64,000 nucleotides of DNA, taken from positions 1 through 64,000 of the forward strand of contig NZ_JBJGDW010000008.1 in the NCBI RefSeq assembly GCF_045062605.1. Reading direction: 5' to 3'. The stretch is from Deinococcus sp045062605. GTDB lineage: Bacteria > Deinococcota > Deinococci > Deinococcales > Deinococcaceae. Positions 54,632 through 64,000 of this stretch are shown here, in pieces. The position numbers were made by a program, and so were the translations under genes. The stretch's first letter is position 1. Every line of letters begins with the position of its first letter. Under the pieces are notes generated by a model. It saw nothing but the letters and a program-made list of their open reading frames with translations. It was not told the origin of the DNA and did no database searches.

Positions 54632-55381
54632 ATGCAAGCGTCTGACACGCCCCTGGCCCTGATCGGCTACCCAGCCCCCGCCGCCCGTGCCCTGCGGGAG
54701 CTTGGACTGGTGGCCCTTTCTACCCCCACGGATCATCTGAGAGAAGTCATGGAGGCCTGCATGACGCTGGGCTTTAGCGGGGCGTTGGTCCACCGCAGCC
54801 AGGAGGTCCGGGCCGTCGAAGCGACTCAGGCCGACGCCAGCGCCCGCCGGGTGGGCCGGGTAGACGCGGTGGCCTTCACGGCGGGTGCACACGGTACCTT
54901 TGCGCTGGCCGACGCCCTGGGCGACACGCTGGAGGCCAGCGGGTACGCCTCGCGCGGGGCCAGTGCCCTGCTGCTGGGGAACGATGTGCATGATCTGGCG
55001 CTTGCGCTGCCCCTGACCCGCATGGGCTTCTCGGCAGTGGGTGTGGCGGCGGCCACTACCCCGGATGCCGAACGCGCGGCCCGTGACTTCCCGGCGGGCG
55101 TGCGCGCTTTTCCCATGAGCCGTCAGGATTCTGCCCTCGTGGGACTGGCCGAACGCGCGGACCTGCTGGTGCTGACGGGCGGACACTTCCTGGCAGGTCT
55201 GGCCCAGCCCTACCACACCATCATTGACCTGACCGGCCAGCTCCAGACCGCTCCTGGCGGGGCCACGCTGCTGGATATGAGCGGGCTGCACGCCCGCCGT
55301 CTGGCCCGTCAACTGGCCCACGCTACTGGACAGCGCTTTCATGCTGAGGAGTTGAGTGGAGCCGTGGCCGCGCTGGCATAA
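54632..55381 (+). CDS. Divergent shikimate-dehydrogenase-like (AroE-fold) protein
   Basis: 249 aa. The N-terminal half follows the AroE substrate domain plan (LALIGYPAPAARALRELGL, EACMTLGFSGALVHRSQEV) and the second half a Rossmann domain (SALLLGNDVHDLALALPLTRMGF). Key AroE positions (HS at the start, the Lys of NVTxPxK) are not preserved, so it may not be the true pathway enzyme. No aromatic-pathway gene is nearby. Confidence 0.55.
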   Translation: MQASDTPLALIGYPAPAARALRELGLVALSTPTDHLREVMEACMTLGFSGALVHRSQEVRAVEATQADASARRVGRVDAVAFTAGAHGTFALADALGDTLEASGYASRGASALLLGNDVHDLALALPLTRMGFSAVGVAAATTPDAERAARDFPAGVRAFPMSRQDSALVGLAERADLLVLTGGHFLAGLAQPYHTIIDLTGQLQTAPGGATLLDMSGLHARRLARQLAHATGQRFHAEELSGAVAALA

Positions 55382-55382
55382 C

Positions 55383-55410
55383 TAAAAAACCCTCTCCGCA
55401 GGGAAGAGGG
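55383..55410 (-). terminator. Intrinsic terminator of the dpp-like operon
   Basis: CCCTCT / AGAGGG stem (55390-55395 / 55405-55410) with an internal C-C/G-G pair, followed on the minus strand by six Ts (A run 55384-55389). Third copy of the module at 22729 and 43866. Confidence 0.75.
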
Positions 55411-55441
55411 GCGCTGTGAGAGCAGCGGGGAGAAAGGTTGC

Positions 55442-56446
55442 TTACTGCGTGCTGCGTGGATCCAGCACATCCCGCAGGCCGTCGCCCAGCAGGTTGAATC
55501 CCAACACCGTCAGGAAGATGGCGAGGCCGGGGAAGATCATCGTCCACGGGTAATCCACATAATACGAGCGCGAATCGCTGATCATGGTGCCCCATTCCGG
55601 GAGCGGGGGCTGCGCGCCGATGCCCAGGAAGCCCAGCGCGGCTACCTCGATGGTGGCGGTGGCGATGCTCAGCGCGCCCTGCACGATCAGCGGCGATAGG
55701 CTGTTGGGCAGCACATGCCGGAAGATCATGCGCCACTGCGACGCGCCCAGTGCGCCTGCGGCCTGCACGAACTCGCGCTCGCGCACGCTGAGGACCACGC
55801 TGCGGGCCAGACGCAGATAAACAGGCACCTGCACCAGCGACACCGCCAGCATGGCCGTGACCAGTTGCGGACTGTTCAGCGCGAAGAGTCGGTCCATCGC
55901 CGCAATTAAGATTGGCGGATTGTCCACGCTGAAGATGCTGGCAAACCCGATGGCCAGCAGAATACTGGGGAAGGCCAGCATCACGTCGCTCAGGTAGCCC
56001 AGCACGTTGTCTAGCCAGCCGCCGAAATATCCGGCCAGCACGCCCAGCAGGGAACCGATGACCAGCGCCAGGATCGTCGCCGCAACGCCCACCTTCAGCG
56101 AGATGCGGGTGCCGTGCAGCACGCGCGTGAACACGTCGCGGCCCAGGTTGTCGGTGCCGAACGGCGCGGCCCACAGATTTGTCTTGCCCGTCACCGCGTC
56201 GGTGTAGATCTCCTTGGCGTCCGGGTTCCACAGCGCCGTGATGCTGGGCGGCTTGAGATTCAGGCGGTAATTGCGGTCCGTGGTGGGGTCATAGGGCCGC
56301 AGAACCTGCGCGAAGACCGCCAGCAGTACGAACAGAATGACGATAATGCCGCCGACTTTGCCGGGGGTACTCTTGCGGAAGCGCCGCCAGAAGATGCTCT
56401 CCTGCTTCTTGGCGGGCGCGGTGGCAGAGGGTGTGGTGGTGGTCAT
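55442..56446 (-). CDS. dppC: Peptide ABC transporter permease, DppC type
   Basis: 334 aa inner-membrane permease. A soluble Thr/Pro/Ala-rich head, then six membrane segments; the cytosolic loop EFVQAAGALGASQWRMIFRHVLPN is the EAA motif that contacts the ATPase. ATG 56446 follows GGAGG. Last gene of the operon, with dppB and the binding protein upstream; no ATPase gene is in this stretch, so ATPases must be shared or encoded elsewhere. Confidence 0.9.
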   Translation of the reverse strand: MTTTTPSATAPAKKQESIFWRRFRKSTPGKVGGIIVILFVLLAVFAQVLRPYDPTTDRNYRLNLKPPSITALWNPDAKEIYTDAVTGKTNLWAAPFGTDNLGRDVFTRVLHGTRISLKVGVAATILALVIGSLLGVLAGYFGGWLDNVLGYLSDVMLAFPSILLAIGFASIFSVDNPPILIAAMDRLFALNSPQLVTAMLAVSLVQVPVYLRLARSVVLSVREREFVQAAGALGASQWRMIFRHVLPNSLSPLIVQGALSIATATIEVAALGFLGIGAQPPLPEWGTMISDSRSYYVDYPWTMIFPGLAIFLTVLGFNLLGDGLRDVLDPRSTQ

Positions 56447-56482
56447 AGAAGTTCCCTCCTCATCCCGAATGGCTTCGACTCC

Positions 56483-56512
56483 AAGCTCTGCGAACAACCC
56501 ATCGCAGAGCTT
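56483..56512. other. Intercistronic hairpin between dppB and dppC
   Basis: Perfect 11-bp stem AAGCTCTGCGA / TCGCAGAGCTT (56483-56493 / 56502-56512) with loop ACAACCCA in a 139-bp spacer with no gene. Possible mRNA processing or expression-tuning hairpin. Confidence 0.55.
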
Positions 56513-56585
56513 TCCGTCTGCGCCATCCAGTTACTGTTGCTTCTCGCTCCGCTCGGATTCGTCTTCGACTCATCGCAATTCGCCA

Positions 56586-57614
<1,029 letters not shown>

Positions 57615-57728
57615 AGCAGACCTCCTTGGCTTCGCGCCTGTGGGCGAAACCGGAACAAAGACGGGTAGGGTTGGAAAACGGGATCAGGCCGAAGTGTATG
57701 GCGTGCGGGCAGTCTACGGCGTCCTGTA

Positions 57729-57760
57729 GCTTTTAGACCCTTGGACCTTTAGACGCCTGG
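57729..57760. repeat. Short heptad-pattern stretch upstream of dppB
   Basis: CTTTTAGACCC-TTGGACC-TTTAGACG shows three related units (TAGACCC, TTGGACC, TTTAGAC) at a 7-bp spacing. Weaker than the cox spacers. Confidence 0.4.
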
Positions 57761-57823
57761 GCATAGGAGAGGGGCAGACCTCCCAGACGGAAATCTGCCC
57801 CCCACTCCGGTACGGCTCAGGTT

Positions 57824-59410
57824 TTACTTCTTGCCCGAGATGTCGATGGTGTTGAAGGCTTCGCTGCCCAGCGGACTGGGGGTCCAGCCCTTGACGTAGG
57901 TGCGGGCGGCGGCCAGAGGCTGGCTGTGGACAATCGGCACGCGGTACGCGGCGTCATAGGTCATTTCCTGAATCTGGGCGTAGACCTTGGCCTTGGCGGC
58001 CTGGGTGGCGGCGGCGCGGCCCTGCTCCAGCAGCTTCTGGAGTTCGGGTGGGTTCCAGCTGATGTCGCTGCTGCCGTTCTCGCCGTAGTACGCGCCGTAG
58101 AAGTTGTCGGGATCACCGTAATCGCCGGTCCAGCCGATCATGTACATGTCGAAGCCGGGGGTGGCGTTGCGGTCTTGCAGGTACTTGGCCCAGTCCTCGG
58201 TCTTGAGGTTGACCTTGATCCCGATGGCGCTCAGATCGGCGGCCATCGCCTCGGCAATCGGCTTGGGGTTGGGGAAGTATGGGCGGGAGACGGGCATGTA
58301 CCACAGGTCGATCGCAAAGCCGTTGGGGTAGCCCGCGTCGGCCAGCATCTTCTTGGCGGCGGCTGGATCAAACTTGTAGTCGGCAGGCACCTTGCTGCTG
58401 TTGGCCCAGGCCAGCACGGGCGGCACGAAGCTGGCGTTGCTGACGGCCAGACCGTTCCAGAACGCCTCCACGATGGCCTTCTTGTTGATCGCCATGCTGA
58501 TGGCCTGACGGACCTTCTGGTTTTTCAGGTACTGGTTGTTGTTGTTCATGCTGACGAAGCCCACGTTGAAGCTGGGGCGCTTGACCGCCACCAGATTCTT
58601 GTCGGCCTGCACGCTCTTGAGGCTGTCGGGCGTCAGGTCGTTGGCGAAGTCGATGGTGCCGGCCTTCATCTCGTTCAGGCGCTGTGAGGCGTCCTTGATG
58701 CTGCGGATGACCAGTTCGTCCACCTTGGGCTTGACGCCCCAGTACGACTTGTTGGGCGTCAGGATCACGCGGTCGCCGGTGCGCCAGCTCTGGAAGATGA
58801 AGGGGCCGGTGCCCACCGCTTTGCTGGCCGGAGTGCCGTACTTCGCGCCGTCCTTCTTGATCGCCGTGGGGCTGGCGATGCCGAAGTAGCCGGCGGCCAG
58901 CACGTTGGGCAGCACGGTGCTGGACTTGGTCAGGTCCACGCGCACGGTCATGTTGTCCACCTTGACGATGTCCTTGATGACGGCGGTGGGATCGCCCTTG
59001 AAGCCGCCCAGCAGGTCGCCCACGATCTCGAAGGTGCGGCCCTGGTCCCGGAAGCCGTAGGCGTCCGCTTTGTCCCACCAGCGGCGCAGGTTGAACACGA
59101 TGGCGTCGGCATTCATGGGGGTGCCGTCATGGAACTTGACGTTCGGGCGCAGTTTGAAGGTCCAGGCGGTGGAGTTGGCGTTGGGCGTCCACGAGGTCGC
59201 CAGGCCGGGCACCAGGTCGGTGGTGCCGTCCTTGAAGTCGATCAGGGTGTCGTAGATCTGGCGCTGCACCAGAATGCTGATGCCGTCGGTGATGTTGCCC
59301 GATTCCAGGCTGACAGGTTCACCGTTGTTGCCGAACACGAGGGTGGCGGCAAAAGCGGGGGTGGCGGTGGCGCAGGCCGTGAGCAGGGCGGTCAGGATCA
59401 ATTTCTTCAT
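57824..59410 (-). CDS. dppA: Peptide/nickel ABC transporter substrate-binding protein
   Basis: 528 aa, SBP_bac_5 family. Signal peptide MKKLILTALLTACATATPAFA; the domain signature WTFKLRPNVKFHDGTPMNADAIVFNLRRW is clear, as is the C-terminal AAYRVPIVHS. Captures oligopeptides (or similar) in the periplasm for DppBC. ATG 59410 follows GGAGG. First gene of the binding protein-dppB-dppC operon. Confidence 0.9.
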   Translation of the reverse strand: MKKLILTALLTACATATPAFAATLVFGNNGEPVSLESGNITDGISILVQRQIYDTLIDFKDGTTDLVPGLATSWTPNANSTAWTFKLRPNVKFHDGTPMNADAIVFNLRRWWDKADAYGFRDQGRTFEIVGDLLGGFKGDPTAVIKDIVKVDNMTVRVDLTKSSTVLPNVLAAGYFGIASPTAIKKDGAKYGTPASKAVGTGPFIFQSWRTGDRVILTPNKSYWGVKPKVDELVIRSIKDASQRLNEMKAGTIDFANDLTPDSLKSVQADKNLVAVKRPSFNVGFVSMNNNNQYLKNQKVRQAISMAINKKAIVEAFWNGLAVSNASFVPPVLAWANSSKVPADYKFDPAAAKKMLADAGYPNGFAIDLWYMPVSRPYFPNPKPIAEAMAADLSAIGIKVNLKTEDWAKYLQDRNATPGFDMYMIGWTGDYGDPDNFYGAYYGENGSSDISWNPPELQKLLEQGRAAATQAAKAKVYAQIQEMTYDAAYRVPIVHSQPLAAARTYVKGWTPSPLGSEAFNTIDISGKK

Positions 59411-59566
59411 GAAACCTCCGGGGCCAGACATCTGTGGTGGCGCTGTGACGCGCCGCTGTGGGATGAGGGCCGTGAGAAAAAGTGAACGTGCGCACAGGTT
59501 AGGGGCGGGAGCAGGGGGTGTCAAGCTGTCTAGTCACTGAAAAACTCTAAACATGTGTGCAGTGGC

Positions 59567-61591
59567 TCATTGGCCGCCGATCAGTGTCAGACCGATCAGC
59601 GTCGGATTGGCGTTCTTGCCCTCGCTGACCAGCGTAATGGACTTGATAACCACGCCCGGTTTTGGATTTTTCCACTCCAGCACGGGAACATTCACTTCCA
59701 GTCCGTCCGCCGTCTGTCCGGCCCAGCCCGGAGCCGGGATCATGGACGTGGGCAGCAGGTCCGTCCAGGCGCGGATGTGCCGCCCGTATTCCAGCGGCTG
59801 CACCAGCTTCGTGCCGTCGGCGTACTCGATCTCGTACTGCCCGATGTTCTCGCGCGCAACGGCAGACGGCCAGCCGGTGGTGTGTAAAAAAGCGACGGCG
59901 TCGGCCCTGCGCCCGATCTCGATCCTGACTTTCGTGGGCAGATCGCCGACCGCTCCGCGCTGGCCCTTGAGCATCACCGCGCCGGAGATGTCGAACCTGT
60001 ACGCGCCGATCTGCTGAACACCCGGTTTCAGGTTCCGCAGGTCAATGTCTGGTCCCTTGCCGATCCAGCCCTTCTCGTCGTCGTCGCTCAGGCTGCGTGT
60101 GGCCAGCGGCTTCAGGCTGACGGTTGCGCCCGCTGTGGCTTTGTACGCCACGGGCGCGTACAGGTCACGGTACAGCGCCTCCGCATTCGTCACGGGTTTG
60201 GCCTCTGGGTTCCAGAACGCGCCTGCCGCCCGCACATAGGCCACGCCCTGTTGCGCCTGTCCGTCCCAGATGCTGGGGTTGCCGAAATACCCGGTCCAGC
60301 GCGTCTGGATCATGCCCAGTGCCCCCGCTTTCTGCACGGCTTTCGCTACCCCCTCGGCATTGCCCGCCTCGTCCCACGACGCGCCCAGCACCGAGAAGCC
60401 CAGATCAGCAATCTGCTGCACGATGGGATAGTCCGTGCCCGGCGCGTAATTCCAGTACGCCACCTGAATATCCTTCGGCAATTTGGCGGGCATGCTGGCA
60501 ATCACCGAATCCGAGAAGGCCGAGTCGTGCCAGATCATAGTGTTTACGCCCAGAGTTTTCAGGTAGTCGTGAATCTTGACCGTGTCGTCCACGAACAGCT
60601 TCTCGAAGCCTGCCGCCTTGCCGTTGGCCCGCGCGGGAAAGCGGTCCCGATTGCGAACCTCGTCGTGACCGATATGGATGGTCTTGGCCCCGAAGACTTC
60701 CGCCGCCTCCTTAAAAATGGGGAAGAGGACGCGGCTGTAGGTGGCGGGATTGAGGGTGTCGTAGGCGTAGGGATTCTGGCTGTCGGGTTCCTGATACAGA
60801 TCCCTGTTCGCGCCGCCGTAGTACATCCACTGCACATGCCCCAGCGTCTCGATGAGGGGAATGACCTCCAGGCCGTGTTCGCGGGCCAGCGCTGCCACCC
60901 GCCGCGCCTCGGCCTTGCTTGCGCCGCCGGGATTGGCGTAACCGCCCGCCTTCGCCGTGTCCCACTGCACGTAATTGCTCATGACCAGCACGGCGTTGTA
61001 TTTCAGCGCCGCCAGCATGGGAATCAGTGCGTCGTTCACGCCCTTGCTGTACTGGTCCAGGTAGATCATCGCCACCCGTTCCTTCAAGGCGGGCGAGTCG
61101 CTAACCTTTGCAAAGCGCAATCCCGCAGGCTTCAGCAGTTGCCGCAGCGTCTGCGCGCCCTCGTATGCGCCCTTCGCGTCGGCCCCCACGATGTACGCGC
61201 CGCCCGCGTCCACCCATAACGCATACCCCTCGGCGGCGGCGGTGGTCAGGCCCGCAGCCTTCGCTTTTGCGGCCAGATCAACGTCGGCCAGTGTGCCGAT
61301 CACGATGGCCGGCTTGCCCGCTGAGGAATCCGGCAACGTCGCGCCCAGCCGCGCTTTCCACTCGGCGCGCAGGTCACGGGCGGCCCAGCCCAGTTCGGGG
61401 GCCTTGCCCACGGTGCGGATGCCCAGACCCGTCAGCGCCAGCGTTCCGGCGGGGAACTCCGCCCGCTTCGGCTGCGGCACGAGTTGGGCAGACGGAACCT
61501 GGGCGCGGGCGTCGGGAATGGGGGTGATCTGGGCCTGTGCGACAGAGAGCGAGAGACCCGCGAGTAAAAAAAGTGTTCTAGAAAAATGCAT
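59567..61591 (-). CDS. Glycoside hydrolase family 20 beta-N-acetylhexosaminidase
   Basis: 674 aa, exported (signal MHFSRTLFLLAGLSLSVAQA). After a GH20b-like domain (about residues 30-150, GYALWVDAGGAYIVGADAKGAYEGAQTL) comes the TIM barrel with the Asp-Glu pair in HIGHDE (about residue 300). It removes terminal GlcNAc/GalNAc from glycans outside the cytosol. Its ribosome site AGGAG lies inside the end of the upstream immunity gene, and its ATG follows that gene's stop by 1 nt, so the two are translationally coupled. Confidence 0.9.
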   Translation of the reverse strand: MHFSRTLFLLAGLSLSVAQAQITPIPDARAQVPSAQLVPQPKRAEFPAGTLALTGLGIRTVGKAPELGWAARDLRAEWKARLGATLPDSSAGKPAIVIGTLADVDLAAKAKAAGLTTAAAEGYALWVDAGGAYIVGADAKGAYEGAQTLRQLLKPAGLRFAKVSDSPALKERVAMIYLDQYSKGVNDALIPMLAALKYNAVLVMSNYVQWDTAKAGGYANPGGASKAEARRVAALAREHGLEVIPLIETLGHVQWMYYGGANRDLYQEPDSQNPYAYDTLNPATYSRVLFPIFKEAAEVFGAKTIHIGHDEVRNRDRFPARANGKAAGFEKLFVDDTVKIHDYLKTLGVNTMIWHDSAFSDSVIASMPAKLPKDIQVAYWNYAPGTDYPIVQQIADLGFSVLGASWDEAGNAEGVAKAVQKAGALGMIQTRWTGYFGNPSIWDGQAQQGVAYVRAAGAFWNPEAKPVTNAEALYRDLYAPVAYKATAGATVSLKPLATRSLSDDDEKGWIGKGPDIDLRNLKPGVQQIGAYRFDISGAVMLKGQRGAVGDLPTKVRIEIGRRADAVAFLHTTGWPSAVARENIGQYEIEYADGTKLVQPLEYGRHIRAWTDLLPTSMIPAPGWAGQTADGLEVNVPVLEWKNPKPGVVIKSITLVSEGKNANPTLIGLTLIGGQ

Positions 61592-61592
61592 G

Positions 61593-62117
61593 TCACTCCT
61601 TCAATTTTGGTGGCAGACCCACGCGAACAGGAAACTCGGCAAGCTGGCGCTGGAGCGAATGTGCCGCGTCCTGAAGATCACTGGCCTCAACGGGCAAATC
61701 CAGCCACACTTCCTGTATATCCTTGCTCGAATCGTAACCAGAAAGTTTGTCCTGGAACGTCGGCAAACTCTCGGCTGCCAGATAAAGGCGGAAGGTGAGT
61801 GCTGCACCCTCGTAAGAGCCTGAGAGTGCTTCAAATCCTAGATTAGGCTCCGTGAAGAAAATCCGGCTGGTGAGTCGTTCTGAACGCCAGCTACGGAACA
61901 CTTCGGCGTTAGCTGCGACTTCCTCCATCCAGTCAATCAACCACTGCACCTCAAACGTCGTCAAAGACGGGTCAACCTTCTCCCAACGGAAATCGCCGAG
62001 AGCTAGGCTTATTCGCACGTTGAGCCAGTCCGAGTCCCATCGGACGTTTTCCAGTTCAGGAAACTGATAGCCGTCAAACTTGATCTGAAGCACAACTTTG
62101 CCCTTCACCAGCCTCAT
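61593..62117 (-). CDS. WapI-type immunity protein
   Basis: 174 aa. The layout matches the WapI family of contact-toxin immunity proteins: DSDWLNVRISLALGDFRWEKVDPSLTTFEVQWLIDWMEEVA followed by FFTEPNLGFE and an acidic ladder of strands. These protect against WapA-type tRNA nuclease toxins. No toxin gene is visible here, so it is an orphan immunity gene lodged in a sugar operon. Codons are AT-richer than the neighbours, suggesting transfer. Stop TGA is followed after 1 nt by the GH20 ATG. Confidence 0.75.
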   Translation of the reverse strand: MRLVKGKVVLQIKFDGYQFPELENVRWDSDWLNVRISLALGDFRWEKVDPSLTTFEVQWLIDWMEEVAANAEVFRSWRSERLTSRIFFTEPNLGFEALSGSYEGAALTFRLYLAAESLPTFQDKLSGYDSSKDIQEVWLDLPVEASDLQDAAHSLQRQLAEFPVRVGLPPKLKE

Positions 62118-62184
62118 ACCATCACCATCAAAAAGCCGGGAGCATCCGGGCCGCCCCGAACACCCCCGATGGCCATCCAGATTC

Positions 62185-63438
<1,254 letters not shown>

Positions 63439-63567
63439 GGGTTGGCTCCTGGGCAAACGAAGAGGATGGATTGGGGTTTGATGCGGTGAATCTAGCGCCC
63501 CGTCAAGCCACTTGCCTGAGAAGTTGTCTGACTTCCTCATCTGCGCCCCGTGGGTGTCCGTGCGCGA

Positions 63568-63573
63568 TACCCT
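63568..63573 (+). promoter_or_regulatory. -10 box TACCCT, leaderless nagZ promoter
   Basis: TACCCT ends 7 nt before ATG 63581. Confidence 0.5.
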
Positions 63574-63580
63574 GCGGCCC

Positions 63581-64000
63581 ATGACTGCCCAACCCTTACC
63601 CGGCACGTTTGCGATGGTGGATATCCCCGGCCCCGTGCTGAACGCCGACACTGCCGCACACCTCAGAAAGTACGGCGTCCGCAGCGTGTGTCTGTTCGGC
63701 AAGAACATCGAGTCGGCGGGGCAGTTGCGCCAGTTGTGCGCCGACCTGCGGGAAGTGCTGGGCGAGGATGCTCTCATCGCCCTTGATCACGAAGGCGGTG
63801 CGATCCTTCGCCCCGAATTCTGGCCCTTCGCTCCGTCTGCCATGGGCCTGGGTGCGGCGGACGACACGGCATTGACGCAGGAGGTTTCGGCAGCCCTTGC
63901 CCGTCAACTCCGCAGTGTGGGCATCAACTGGAATTTTGCCCCAGTGTTGGACGTGAATGTCAGTCCGGCCAATCCGGTGATCGGGGAGCGGGCGTATGGC
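63581..64000 (+). CDS. nagZ: GH3 beta-N-acetylglucosaminidase (NagZ-like), cut by window end
   Basis: Open to the right edge; 140 codons visible. GH3 features: DIPGPVL at the N-terminus, KYGVRSVCLFGKNI, LIALDHEGGAILR (usually DQEGG), and GINWNFAPVLDVNVSPANPVIGERAYG, the NagZ catalytic-domain signature. Cytosolic recycling enzyme for GlcNAc-anhydro-sugars in most bacteria. Divergent from the sugar-binding protein, with which it probably forms a GlcNAc-salvage set. Confidence 0.88.
   Translation, partial: MTAQPLPGTFAMVDIPGPVLNADTAAHLRKYGVRSVCLFGKNIESAGQLRQLCADLREVLGEDALIALDHEGGAILRPEFWPFAPSAMGLGAADDTALTQEVSAALARQLRSVGINWNFAPVLDVNVSPANPVIGERAYG

Noticed and set aside
54632..55381. Calling the gene aroE
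   Set aside because: The fold plan fits but the AroE substrate-site residues are not visible; only a fold-level description is supported.

Overview
The window is one contiguous piece of a high-GC bacterial chromosome that reads as Deinococcus. The gene content (superoxide dismutase, UvrA, a DinB-fold protein, a PLP-like/HRDC fusion) and especially the promoter style point there. More than twenty genes have a TANNNT -10 box ending only 5-10 nt before the start codon and no Shine-Dalgarno, the leaderless arrangement documented for Deinococcus. The assignment is inferred from gene and promoter features; no 16S gene is present.

Layout. 1-2.5 kb: a transposase tail, then dxr and an M50 protease with overlapping ends. 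2.5-8.3 kb: a secreted protein, an AhpD-like protein, a frameshifted metallo-beta-lactamase-fold gene, an AT-rich islet with a 47-aa ORF under a canonical promoter whose -10 lies inside a sequence matching the Deinococcus radiation/desiccation response motif, hrpB and a methyltransferase. 8.3-19 kb: housekeeping and envelope genes (wecB-like epimerase, diacylglycerol kinase, asnS, an orphan ABC ATPase, upp, a WecA-like transferase, nitroreductase, TPR protein, NAD(P)HX repair, DUF4388). 19-24 kb: a divergent ClC channel, sodA behind a concentric palindrome, a DUF202 protein, a gene frameshifted in a G7 run, and NDH-2.

24.2-31 kb holds two molybdenum hydroxylase operons back to back: a form II CO-dehydrogenase-like coxSLM set, whose two spacers are both built from 7-bp repeats folding into hairpins, and a two-gene isoquinoline-oxidoreductase-like set with a Tat-like leader. 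31-36 kb: a redoxin, an amino-acid binding protein, hypothetical proteins and a phage-like gene broken by an in-frame stop. 36-43 kb: obgE, a 146-bp imperfect inverted repeat, uvrA, a membrane protein and a DsbA/DsbB pair. 43-50.5 kb: GNAT, HRDC fusion, VWA protein, DinB, tRNA-Lys, ffh, a MazG-like protein and an EamA transporter.

50.6-53.4 kb: acetyl-CoA acetyltransferase and 3-hydroxybutyryl-CoA dehydrogenase, behind a perfect operator of the PaaR (TetR-family) type, with an AT-rich gene inserted between them. 53.5-55.4 kb: a small protein, TspO and an AroE-like protein. 55.4-64 kb: a dpp-type peptide transporter set, then a GlcNAc-oriented set (GH20 hexosaminidase, sugar-binding protein, divergent start of a GH3 NagZ-like enzyme) that carries a WapI-type immunity gene translationally coupled to the hexosaminidase. 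Rho-independent terminators or bidirectional hairpins separate most convergent pairs.
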